NCBI GenBank assembly: GCA_016212105.1
Contig: JACRHJ010000016.1
Coordinates: 1 to 46,252 of the forward strand
Origin: Nitrospirota bacterium
GTDB lineage: Bacteria > Nitrospirota > JACRHJ01
Length of the DNA: 46,252 nt
Direction of reading: 5' to 3'
The notes beneath the pieces were generated by a model that was not told the origin of the DNA, did not search any database, and saw only the letters and a list, made by a program, of their open reading frames with translations. Shown in pieces: positions 8,507 to 16,583 of this stretch (its first letter is position 1; each line of letters starts with the position of its first letter). The translations under genes were made by a program, and so were the position numbers.

Positions 8507-9751
8507 ATGGAAAGCACTCTGGCAAGTCTGAAAAGCAGCGGCGACGTATTGTTCATGATGCTCGGCGCGGTGATGATCTTCTCGATGCACGCGGGCTTCG
8601 CCTTCCTGGAGCTCGGCACGGTACGCCGCAAGAACCAGGTCAACGCGCTGGTCAAGATACTCTCCGACTGGTCGGTCTCGACCGTGGTCTACTTCCTCAT
8701 CGGTTTCCCGCTCGCGTATGGCATAAGCTTCCTGAAGCCGGCCGGCGAGCTGATGACGCTGCAGGGCTTCGACCTCGTACACTTCTTCTTCCTGCTGACC
8801 TTCGCGGCCTGCATACCGGCCATAATATCCGGCGGCATTGCCGAGCGTGCGAAGTTCTGGCCGCAGGTCGTCGCGGGCGGCATATTCGTCGGCCTCCTCT
8901 ACCCGTTCTTCGAGTCGCTCATCTGGGGCAGGATGGCGGTCGCGGACGGACAGCCAATCGGCCTTCAGGCGTGGTTCGCGTCCACCTTCGGCTTTGTCTT
9001 CCACGACTACGCGGGCTCGGTCGTCGTACACTCGATGGGCGGCTGGATAGCGCTCCCCGCGGTCCTGATACTCGGCTCCCGCCTCGGCCGTTACGGCAAC
9101 ACCGGCAAGAGCTACCCCATACCGGTCTCGTCCATACCGTTCCTGTCGCTCGGTAGCTGGATACTCGCGGTCGGCTGGTTCGGGTTCAACGTGATGAGCG
9201 CGCAGTCGTTCACAGGCATATCCGGCCTCGTCGCGGTGAACTCGCTCATGGCGATGGTGGGCGGCGTCCTGGTCGCGCTGGTCATGGGCAGGAACGACCC
9301 CGGCTTCGTCCATAACGGGGCGCTGGCGGGCCTTATCGCCATCTGCGCCGGCTCGGACATAGTCCACCCGCTATCCGCGCTCGTAATCGGCGGGGTAGGC
9401 GCGGCCATATTCGTCAAGGGCTTCCATTACGAGCAGGAGAAGCTGAAGATAGACGACGTGCTGGGCGTATGGCCGCTGCACGGCGTCACCGGCACCTGGG
9501 GCGGCATCGCGGCCGGCATATTCGGCAGCACCGCTTTCGGCGGCATCGGCGGGGTTTCCTTTCTTGCACAGCTCGTCGGCAGCCTGATGGCGGCCGGGCT
9601 CGCGCTCGCGGGCAGCTTCGTCGTGTACTCCGCGCTCAACAAGGTGGTCGGGATAAGGCTGACCGAGGAGCAGGAGATGCGCGGCGCGGACCTCTCCATA
9701 CACAGCATCGACGCGTACCCGGAGGAAGGCGTCCACGTCGGGCGGGGATAA
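8507..9751 (+). CDS. amtB: Ammonium transporter Amt
   Basis: Inner-membrane ammonium channel/transporter that supplies nitrogen for glutamine synthetase. The 414 residues show about 11 hydrophobic spans. They include the conserved FHDYAGSVVVHSMGG segment (Asp167 and pore His175) and the second pore histidine in LHGVTGTWGG (His325). ATG 8507 is chosen because GGAGG lies five bases upstream; the in-frame TTG at 8474 would start only a few bases after the predicted transcript start. There is no cleavable signal peptide. The sigma-54 promoter upstream and glnK downstream point to NtrC-type nitrogen control with GlnK gating of the channel. Confidence 0.96.
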   Translation: MESTLASLKSSGDVLFMMLGAVMIFSMHAGFAFLELGTVRRKNQVNALVKILSDWSVSTVVYFLIGFPLAYGISFLKPAGELMTLQGFDLVHFFFLLTFAACIPAIISGGIAERAKFWPQVVAGGIFVGLLYPFFESLIWGRMAVADGQPIGLQAWFASTFGFVFHDYAGSVVVHSMGGWIALPAVLILGSRLGRYGNTGKSYPIPVSSIPFLSLGSWILAVGWFGFNVMSAQSFTGISGLVAVNSLMAMVGGVLVALVMGRNDPGFVHNGALAGLIAICAGSDIVHPLSALVIGGVGAAIFVKGFHYEQEKLKIDDVLGVWPLHGVTGTWGGIAAGIFGSTAFGGIGGVSFLAQLVGSLMAAGLALAGSFVVYSALNKVVGIRLTEEQEMRGADLSIHSIDAYPEEGVHVGRG

Positions 9752-9756
9752 ATCCA

Positions 9757-9842
9757 AATCCCCCTCGTTCCCCCTTTTACAAAGGGGGAGGTTAATGGTC
9801 TTGTCCCCACTTTGAAAAAGGGGGGACTACAGGGGGGATTTT
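9757..9842. repeat. Inverted-repeat element between amtB and glnK
   Basis: AATCCCCCTC at one end and AGGGGGGATT at the other enclose a CCCCCTTTT-ACA-AAAGGGGG hairpin. The structure is that of a small non-autonomous repeat. It may also fold in the amtB-glnK transcript. Confidence 0.8.
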
Positions 9843-9931
9843 ATGGCGCGGTATTTCCCACTTTACAACCGGCCGCATTTCTGGTAGCTTTAGTGGTTAT
9901 TTACCCGGGCATTCTACTGGCCTGGTAATAA

Positions 9932-10282
<351 letters not shown>

Positions 10283-10289
10283 ACATAAA

Positions 10290-10363
10290 GTCGCTGGGTC
10301 CCCGTTTTCACGGGGACGACGTCTTCCGGTTGTCATTCCCGCGAAAGCGGGAATCCAGTGACT
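10290..10363. repeat. Palindromic dispersed repeat between glnK and glnA
   Basis: Ends AGTCGCTGG and CCAGTGACT are near-perfect inverted repeats. Inside are a GTCCCCG-TTTTCA-CGGGGAC hairpin and a TTCCCGC-GAAA-GCGGGAA hairpin, the same modules as at 3411-3489. Confidence 0.87.
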
Positions 10364-10443
10364 TGCAGAGCATAACCTAATTAAACCGGAGTCCCTCACC
10401 ATGCAGCGGGTGTGAGGCAAAATTCATTAACGGAGGAGAAAAG

Positions 10444-11856
10444 ATGAAACCGAAAGAGGTAGTAGAGTTCGCAAAAAAGAACGGGGCGGTGATGGTGGAC
10501 ATGAAGTTCATGGACTTCCCCGGCCTGTGGCAGCACTTCTCGGTCCCGGTGGACGAGCTTACCGAGGCCATATTCGAGGACGGCCTGGGCTTCGACGGCT
10601 CCTCGATACGCGGCTGGAAGTCCATACACACCTCGGACATGCTGGTCGTCCCGGACGCCTCCACCGCCGTCATGGACCCGTTCACCCAGTACCCGACGCT
10701 CAGCCTCATCTGCAACGTCATCGACCCGATAACCAAGGAGAACTACGACCGCGACCCGCGCTACATAGCGATGAAGGCCGAGAACTACCTCAAGTCCACG
10801 AAGCTCGCGGACACCTCGTTCTGGGGCCCCGAGGCCGAGTTCTTTATCCTCGACGACGTCATGTTCGACCAGACCAGCAACTCCGGCTACTACTTCATAG
10901 ACTCGGTCGAGGGCATCTGGAACTCCGGCCGCGAGGAGTCCCCGAACCTGGGCTACAAGCCGCGCCACAAGGAGGGCTACTTCCCCGTCCCGCCGACCGA
11001 CTCCCAGGAGGACATCAGGACCGAGATGGTCATGGAGATGCAGAAGGTCGGCATCTACATCGAGCGCCAGCACCACGAGGTCGCCACCGCCGGCCAGGCC
11101 GAGATCGACATGCGCTTCAACTCCCTCGTCGCCTGCGCCGACCAGCTCATGTACTTCAAGTACATCGTCAAGAACGTCGCAAAGCGTAACGGCAAGACCG
11201 CGACCTTCATGCCCAAGCCGCTCTTCGGGGACAACGGCTCCGGCATGCACGTCCACCAGTCGCTCTGGAAGAAGGACAAGCCGCTGTTCGCGGGCGACGG
11301 CTACGCCGGCCTGTCCCAGATGGCGCTGTACTACATCGGCGGCATACTGAAGCACGCCCCGGCCCTGGCCGCCCTGACCAACCCGACCACCAACTCCTAC
11401 AAGAGGCTGGTGCCGGGCTTCGAGGCGCCGGTCAACCTGGCCTACTCGGGCAGGAACAGGTCCGCGTCCATACGCATCCCGATGTACTCCCCCTCGCCCA
11501 AGGCGAAGAGGGTCGAGGTCCGCTTCCCGGACCCGTCCTGCAACCCGTACATGGCCTTCGCCGCGATGCTCATGGCAGGCCTTGACGGCATAGAGAACAA
11601 GATCGACCCGGGCGAGCCGCTCGACAAGGACCTCTACGACCTCGGGCCGGAGGAGCTTGCCCAGGTCCCGTCGATGCCGGGCTCTCTCGAGGACGCCCTC
11701 GACAACCTCGAGGCCGACCACGACTTCCTGCTCAAGGGCGACGTCTTCACCAAGGACGCGATAGACGCCTGGATAAACTACAAGAGGACCAAAGAGGTCG
11801 ACGCCCTGAGGCTCAGGCCGCATCCCTACGAGTTCTTCCTGTACTACGACATATAG
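10444..11856 (+). CDS. glnA: Glutamine synthetase type I
   Basis: ATP-dependent condensation of ammonium and glutamate to glutamine, a cytoplasmic dodecamer. The 470 residues include [10 protein letters not shown], the catalytic WGPEAEFF metal site, [16 protein letters not shown] (ATP/Glu site), [17 protein letters not shown] and the Arg-containing NRSASIRIP. The adenylylation tyrosine is conserved at Y398 ([10 protein letters not shown]), which marks a GSI-beta enzyme controlled by covalent AMPylation. GGAGGA lies just before the ATG. It completes the amtB-glnK-glnA block for ammonium uptake, sensing and assimilation, and is followed by a repeat and a strong terminator. Confidence 0.98.
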   Translation: MKPKEVVEFAKKNGAVMVDMKFMDFPGLWQHFSVPVDELTEAIFEDGLGFDGSSIRGWKSIHTSDMLVVPDASTAVMDPFTQYPTLSLICNVIDPITKENYDRDPRYIAMKAENYLKSTKLADTSFWGPEAEFFILDDVMFDQTSNSGYYFIDSVEGIWNSGREESPNLGYKPRHKEGYFPVPPTDSQEDIRTEMVMEMQKVGIYIERQHHEVATAGQAEIDMRFNSLVACADQLMYFKYIVKNVAKRNGKTATFMPKPLFGDNGSGMHVHQSLWKKDKPLFAGDGYAGLSQMALYYIGGILKHAPALAALTNPTTNSYKRLVPGFEAPVNLAYSGRNRSASIRIPMYSPSPKAKRVEVRFPDPSCNPYMAFAAMLMAGLDGIENKIDPGEPLDKDLYDLGPEELAQVPSMPGSLEDALDNLEADHDFLLKGDVFTKDAIDAWINYKRTKEVDALRLRPHPYEFFLYYDI

Positions 11857-11865
11857 GTTTCATGG

Positions 11866-11945
11866 TGTCATTGCGAGGAGCGAAGCGACGCGGCAATCTC
11901 GGTTGTCAAGAACTGAGATTGCCGCGCCTCCGGCTCGCAATGACA
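11866..11945. repeat. 80-bp MITE-like inverted repeat, copy A
   Basis: TGTCATTGCGAGGAGC and GCTCGCAATGACA form terminal inverted repeats, with GCGGCAATCTC and GAGATTGCCGC as an inner pair. A second copy lies at 38595-38674. Confidence 0.92.
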
Positions 11946-11960
11946 TACAGTGAAATTCGA

Positions 11961-11991
11961 AGGCCCCGTCCGCTAGGACGGGGCCTTTTTT
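11961..11991 (+). terminator. Intrinsic terminator after glnA
   Basis: An 11-bp perfect stem, AGGCCCCGTCC / GGACGGGGCCT, with a GCTA loop is followed by a run of T. It ends the nitrogen-assimilation block. Confidence 0.95.
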
Positions 11992-12072
11992 GCGTCATCG
12001 CCTCAGGCCTGTTCACGGTTCCTTCATAACGCCCCCGGCCCCTTACCGCCAATAAACCTCCTTTTCCCTATT

Positions 12073-12116
12073 CCTTCATAACGCCCCCCGGCCCCCTCTT
12101 ATCTTAAGAGGGGGAG
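12073..12116. repeat. 44-bp inverted repeat left of the R-M gene
   Basis: CCTTCATAACGCC, a GC run, then CCCCCTCTTATCTTAAGAGGGGG. Its reverse complement is at 15095-15139, right after the restriction-modification gene, and a shorter copy is at 15492-15529. A half copy (CCTTCATAACGCCCCCGGCCCC) starts at about 12022. The rest of the 11992-12205 spacer shows no gene. Confidence 0.9.
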
Positions 12117-12205
12117 TAAGGGGTTGGGGCCATTTTTTATTGTAAATCACACCGGCATCCGTGTTATAATTCCTTCGGTCAGTACGCCCACATGGAGGCC
12201 GTCCC

Positions 12206-15040
12206 TTGCCGTCTTACGAGGAAGCGTTAAGCCAGGTCAAAGGTCTTGTCGAGCGGTTCGCTCTGAACCTCGACGCCTACAAGAACGGGACGTACAACGA
12301 GACGCAGGTGCGTCTTGAGTTCATAAACCCGTTCTTCGAGGCGCTCGGCTGGGACGTCCGAAACGAGTCCGGCTACGCCGAGCGGTACAAGGACGTGGTG
12401 CACGAGGACGCGGTAAAGGTCGGCGTGTCCATGAAGGCCCCGGACTACAGCTTCCGCATCGGCGGGCAGCGCAAGTTCTTCCTCGAAGCGAAGAAGCCGT
12501 CCGTCAACATCAAGGGCGACCCCGCCCCCGCATACCAGCTCCGCCGCTACGCATGGAGCGCGAAGCTCCCGCTCTCCGTCCTGACCGACTTCGAGGAGTT
12601 CGCGGTATACGACTGCCGCACCCGGCCCACCGAAAAAGACGCGCCCTCGACGGGCCGCATCACCTACTTCACCTTCGACCAGTACCCCGAGAAGTTCCGC
12701 GAGATATACGACGTCCTGTCGAAAGAGGCGGTACTCAAGGGCTCTTTCGACCGCTACGCCGAGACGACGAAGGGCAAGCGCGGCACAGGCGAGGTGGACT
12801 CCGAGTTCCTCAAGGAGATTGAGGGCTGGCGCGAGGTGCTCGCATCCGACCTCGCGAAGAGAAACCCCGCTCTCGACATTCACGGCCTGAACTTCGCCGT
12901 CCAGCAGACCATAGACCGCATCGTCTTCCTGCGCATCGCCGAGGACAGGGGCGTCGAGCCGTTCGGCTCGTTGCAGTCGCACATGAACGGGGCGGGCGTG
13001 TACAGGCGGCTCCTCGCACTGTATGACAGGGCCGACCTGAAGTACAACAGCGGGCTGTTCGACTTCAAGGCGGACCGTCTTTCCCACGGGCTGGACATCA
13101 CCGACAAGGTGCTCAAGGACATCATCGGGAGCCTTTACTACCCCCGCTCTCCTTACGAGTTCTCGGTCATAGGCGCGGAAATCCTCGGCAACGTCTACGA
13201 GCAGTTTCTCGGGAAGGTGATACGCCTTACGGCGGGCCACCGCGCGAAGGTCGAGGAAAAGCCGGAGGTAAAGAAGGCGGGCGGCGTGTACTACACGCCC
13301 GGCTTCGTCGTGGACTACATCGTCAAGAACACCGTCGGGCGGTGGCTGGACGGCAGGAAGCCGAAGGACGCCGCGGCACTCCGTGTCCTCGACCCGGCCT
13401 GCGGCTCCGGCTCGTTCCTGCTCCGGGCTTACCAGTTCCTGCTGGACTGGCACCGGGACTGGTACGTCGCCGACGGGCCGGACAAGCACGCAAAGGGGAA
13501 GACGCCCGCGCTGTTCCTCGCGCACGGCGGGGAGTGGCGGCTGACCACCTCCGAGAAGAAGCGCATACTCACGAACAGCATCTTCGGCGTGGACATAGAC
13601 AGGCAGGCGGTCGAGGTTACGAAGCTCTCTCTTTTGCTCAAGGTCCTGGAGGGCGAGAACGAGGAGACGCTGAAGAACCTGAACCTTTTCGGGGAGCGGG
13701 CGCTGCCGTCGCTTGAGGCGAACGTCAAGTGCGGGAACTCGCTTATCGGGCCGGACTTCTATGCCGGGCGGAGCATGGACTTGTTCGGGGACGAGGACGT
13801 CCGGCGGGTGAATGCGTTTGATTGGGGGGCGGAGTTTGCAGGCGTGATGAAGGCGGGCGGGTTCGATTGCGTCATTGGGAACCCGCCGTATGTGCGACCG
13901 CACAATATAGAGCCAGTAGTGAAAGATTACTTTTGGCAACACTATTCGACATTCGTCGGCAAATCTGACATTTATTGCTGCTTTGTTGAACGCGCGGTTG
14001 GCTTGTTGAAAGAGAAGGGATTGTTTGGATTTATTATTTCGAACGGTTGGCTCAGGCTGGATAGCTTTATGGAACTACGCCGACTTCTTTTGAATAGGAC
14101 TTCGGTTGATAAGATAATTGATTTCACCGATAATGTTTTTGAACGCGCAAATGTCAGGACAGCCATTTTGTCCTTTCGCAAAGGGTTAATCTCTGGCAAT
14201 AAGGTTAAAGTAGCAACTTGCGCTTCCTCTACTGATTTAAATTCCATAGTATTCAATGAAATAGAACAGTCTGTTTTCACTAATACATATAAAAACATCT
14301 TTGACCTTTCTATAGACCAAATGTACGAACCGATAAAAGAAAAGATGAAGAAGAGAGGTGTCCGGCTCGATGAAAAGTTTGGTCTTTCCTTTGGTTTGAA
14401 AACTGGCGATGACTCAATCTTTTTGACCTATTCGCCAACAACGCCAGAGCACAAGCCATTATTGAGAGGCGAAGATGTTCACAGATATGCATCCGAATTC
14501 AAGGGTGAATATGTGTGGTATGTTCGCGATAAGATGATTGCACATAGAAAAACAGCTCGCCCTGGCACGCCCGAACGTTTTGAGAGGCCCAAAGTTCTTA
14601 TTCGAGATACTGGCAAAGGTCTTCAAGGTACTTTTGACGGAGAGGATTATTATGTTAAAGATGTCCTTGTTATTGCAAGCGAGAACGCTGATGGAGAGAT
14701 GGAGCTAAAACAACTCACAGGTATTATTAACTCAAAGTTGATGCGTTTCTACTACGAGACATCATTCCCAACGATTCATGTGCAACGCGATGAACTGGCA
14801 TCGCTCCCTATCCTCCCCCTCGACCTAACAAAGGAAAAGGACAAGTCCGCGCACGCCCGCATGACAAACCTGGTCACGCGCATGCTCGACCTGAACAAGA
14901 AACTCGCAGGGACAAACCTCCCCGCCGACAAGGACATGTACAAAAGACAGATAGCCGCGACGGACAGAGAAATAGACGCGCTCGTCTACGAGCTGTACGG
15001 CCTGACGGAAGAAGAGATAAAACTGGTGGAAGGGACATAG
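12206..15040 (+). CDS. Type IIG restriction-modification enzyme (nuclease-methyltransferase fusion)
   Basis: Single-chain enzyme expected to cut and to N6-adenine-methylate DNA. Of 944 residues, the N-terminal part has a PD-(D/E)xK nuclease core (PD at 79-80, FFLEAKK with E94 and K96). A helical linker follows, then an N6-adenine methyltransferase with the SAM motif LDPACGSGSF at 395-404, FGVDID, and catalytic NPPY at 559-562. The C-terminal third is a TaqI-type target recognition region ending in a helical tail. The start is TTG 12206 with GGAGG seven bases upstream. From directly after NPPY to about 14808 the DNA turns abruptly AT-rich, then becomes GC-rich again, so the specificity domain looks replaced. 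No separate R, M or S gene is nearby. The specificity cannot be read from sequence. Confidence 0.9.
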   Translation: MPSYEEALSQVKGLVERFALNLDAYKNGTYNETQVRLEFINPFFEALGWDVRNESGYAERYKDVVHEDAVKVGVSMKAPDYSFRIGGQRKFFLEAKKPSVNIKGDPAPAYQLRRYAWSAKLPLSVLTDFEEFAVYDCRTRPTEKDAPSTGRITYFTFDQYPEKFREIYDVLSKEAVLKGSFDRYAETTKGKRGTGEVDSEFLKEIEGWREVLASDLAKRNPALDIHGLNFAVQQTIDRIVFLRIAEDRGVEPFGSLQSHMNGAGVYRRLLALYDRADLKYNSGLFDFKADRLSHGLDITDKVLKDIIGSLYYPRSPYEFSVIGAEILGNVYEQFLGKVIRLTAGHRAKVEEKPEVKKAGGVYYTPGFVVDYIVKNTVGRWLDGRKPKDAAALRVLDPACGSGSFLLRAYQFLLDWHRDWYVADGPDKHAKGKTPALFLAHGGEWRLTTSEKKRILTNSIFGVDIDRQAVEVTKLSLLLKVLEGENEETLKNLNLFGERALPSLEANVKCGNSLIGPDFYAGRSMDLFGDEDVRRVNAFDWGAEFAGVMKAGGFDCVIGNPPYVRPHNIEPVVKDYFWQHYSTFVGKSDIYCCFVERAVGLLKEKGLFGFIISNGWLRLDSFMELRRLLLNRTSVDKIIDFTDNVFERANVRTAILSFRKGLISGNKVKVATCASSTDLNSIVFNEIEQSVFTNTYKNIFDLSIDQMYEPIKEKMKKRGVRLDEKFGLSFGLKTGDDSIFLTYSPTTPEHKPLLRGEDVHRYASEFKGEYVWYVRDKMIAHRKTARPGTPERFERPKVLIRDTGKGLQGTFDGEDYYVKDVLVIASENADGEMELKQLTGIINSKLMRFYYETSFPTIHVQRDELASLPILPLDLTKEKDKSAHARMTNLVTRMLDLNKKLAGTNLPADKDMYKRQIAATDREIDALVYELYGLTEEEIKLVEGT

Positions 15041-15094
15041 AATCCCCCTCCCCTCAGTCCCCTCCCGCCAGGGGAGGGGAAGTATGATCCTCTT

Positions 15095-15139
15095 CCCCCC
15101 TCTTAAGATAAGAGGGGGGGCAGGGGGGCGTTATGAAGG
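15095..15139. repeat. 44-bp inverted repeat right of the R-M gene
   Basis: CCCCCCTCTTAAGATAAGAG opens the unit, which ends GGGGGGCGTTATGAAGG. It is the reverse complement of 12073-12116 with few changes, so the R-M gene sits between inverted copies about 3 kb apart. Confidence 0.9.
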
Positions 15140-15194
15140 GGCCGGGCAGAGGGCCGGTAGTCGTTATGAAGTATTACACACATGGAGGCAACCC

Positions 15195-15449
15195 ATGCGC
15201 ATCCGCCTTTTCCTGCTTTCCGCACTGATGGTACTCACCCTCGCCGCATGCGGCAACGTCCGCGAGATGAAGTTCACCGACACGAACCACGAAGAGGTCA
15301 TCGGCGAGGTGCTACAGTCGGGCGACCTGACGGACGACGAGAAGACTCAGTTCTCGCTGGTCGTCGGCAAGGCGCAGGCGACCGGCCAGAGCCTCACCGG
15401 CAAGTCCGTCGCGGACATACTGAACGAGTCGAAGGCCGGCGGGCAGTAG
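15195..15449 (+). CDS. Small putative lipoprotein
   Basis: An 84-residue protein with a clear lipoprotein signal: MRIRLFLLSALMVLTLAAC, lipobox LAAC, lipidated Cys at 19. The mature part is about 65 polar residues, with an EVIGEVLQSGDLTDDEKTQF stretch that looks helical. The family is not recognised. ATG 15195 has GGAGG (15184-15188) at good spacing; the frame is open further upstream but through repeat DNA. The bases just before it (CGTTATGAAGTATTACA) recur before the next gene, so the two may have duplicated control sequences. Confidence 0.75.
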   Translation: MRIRLFLLSALMVLTLAACGNVREMKFTDTNHEEVIGEVLQSGDLTDDEKTQFSLVVGKAQATGQSLTGKSVADILNESKAGGQ

Positions 15450-15491
15450 TGGATATTATTCCACTAATTAATTTGGCCCCATCCTCTTGCT

Positions 15492-15529
15492 CCCCCTCTT
15501 AAGATAATAGGGGGCTGGGCGTTATGAAG
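15492..15529. repeat. Third copy of the CTCTTAAGATAA...GCGTTATGAAG repeat
   Basis: CCCCCTCTTAAGATAATAGG starts a shorter copy of the repeat at 15095-15139, in the same orientation, ending GGGCGTTATGAAG. The sequence continues GTATTACA as it does at 15170-15178. Confidence 0.85.
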
Positions 15530-15550
15530 TATTACATCACGGAGCCTGAC

Positions 15551-16330
15551 ATGCGTAACATCTTCCTCGCATCACTCATAGCCATCTCCCTCGCCCTCCC
15601 CTCGCCGGCACGCGCCGGGGACGGGTTCGACACGCTCTACCAGGTGTCGTCCATATCCAACCTGATGGCGGGCGCATACGCCGGGACGGAGACGGTGGGC
15701 GAGCTGCTCGCGCACGGCGGCTTCGGGATCGGCACGTTCGACGCGCTGGACGGCGAGATGGTCGTGCTCGACGGACGCTGTTACCAGGTGAAGCTGGACG
15801 GGTCCGCGCGGCTTGCGGTCGGCTCGCAGACGACACCGTTCGCCGAGGTCACGGAGTTCGAGTCGGACAGGGTGGGCGTCCCGGCCGGCCCGCTCGACAT
15901 GGACGCGCTGAAGGCGTATATCGACGGCCTCGCGCCGGACACGGGGATACCCTACGCAGTAAAGGTGACTGGCACTTTCAGCCTTGTCAGGACACGCAGC
16001 GTCCCTAAGCAGGGCATGCCGTACCCCCCGCTCGTCGAGGCGGTAAAGGGGCAGAAGACCAGGTCGATGGAGGACGTAAAGGGGACGCTGGTCGGGTTCC
16101 GCCTGCCCGCGTTCATGGACGGGGTCGGAGTACCCGGCTACCACCTGCACTTCATCACGGACGACTCCAGGGCGGGCGGCCACGTACTCGCGCTCATCAC
16201 CTCCAGGGTGACGGTGCACCTGGACGACACGCCAGAGTTCCGCATGACCCTGCCCAAGGGCTTCGTGCCGGGCACGGCGCCGCCGACGGCGGACAGGTCC
16301 AGCCTGAAGGCTATCGAGGGCGGGAGATAA
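15551..16330 (+). CDS. budA: Exported alpha-acetolactate decarboxylase
   Basis: Zn-dependent decarboxylation of acetolactate to acetoin. The 259 residues begin with a Sec signal peptide (MRNIFLASLIAISLALPSPARA). The mature part matches the family: LYQVSSISNLMAGAYAG, ELLAHGGFGIGTFDALDGEM, a TPFAEVTEF segment, and zinc ligands in YHLHF (H198, H200) with GGH (H211). The start ATG 15551 has GGAG before it. An export signal is known for some members (the Bacillus/Brevibacillus type) and would place the enzyme in the periplasm here. No acetolactate synthase gene is adjacent, so its metabolic partner is unknown. The gene symbol is by homology of fold and motifs only. Confidence 0.88.
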   Translation: MRNIFLASLIAISLALPSPARAGDGFDTLYQVSSISNLMAGAYAGTETVGELLAHGGFGIGTFDALDGEMVVLDGRCYQVKLDGSARLAVGSQTTPFAEVTEFESDRVGVPAGPLDMDALKAYIDGLAPDTGIPYAVKVTGTFSLVRTRSVPKQGMPYPPLVEAVKGQKTRSMEDVKGTLVGFRLPAFMDGVGVPGYHLHFITDDSRAGGHVLALITSRVTVHLDDTPEFRMTLPKGFVPGTAPPTADRSSLKAIEGGR

Positions 16331-16348
16331 CCTGTCAAGCCACCGCCG

Positions 16349-16556
16349 CTACCGCTCCGAGAGGGCCTTCTCGTACTCGCCCTTCTTGTAGTACGCCCCG
16401 CCGAGGTTGTAGTGCGGCGCGGCCTTGTCCGGGTCGTCCTCTGCCGCCTTCCGGTAGCCTTCGAGCGCGTCGTCGTACTTGCCCGCGGCGAAGGCCTCGT
16501 TGGCCTTGTCTGTAGGGCCGGAGGGCGGCGAGAAGCCCGCGAGGAGCGGCAGGGGA
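16349..16556 (-). pseudogene. Truncated batC (TPR) remnant downstream of batB
   Basis: On the minus strand this segment reads LPLLAGFSPPSGPTDKANEA, then a TPR with YDDALEGYRKAAEDDPDK and YNLGGAYYKKGEYEKALSE, and stops at TAG (16349-16351). It is closely similar at DNA level to 45125-45320 in the intact batC-like gene at 44593-45348. The remnant lacks a start codon: an in-frame TAA stands just upstream of the homology, and the signal-peptide start is missing. It also lacks everything after the first TPR. It lies where batC is expected in a DUF58-batA-batB-batC operon, but is separated from batB by the AT-rich gene at 16584-17771. The overlapping longer open frames here are other-frame artefacts. 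Confidence 0.88.
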
Positions 16557-16583
16557 GGTTATGTGATAGCGGAATTAGACGTT

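Noticed and set aside
10396..11823. 475-codon open frame antisense to glnA
   Set aside because: Shadow of a highly conserved glutamine synthetase; no start signals and no family motifs.
12227..13942. 571-codon open frame antisense to the R-M gene
   Set aside because: Produced by GC-rich codon bias; the sense strand has complete nuclease and methyltransferase motifs, and the antisense product is low-complexity and matches no family pattern.
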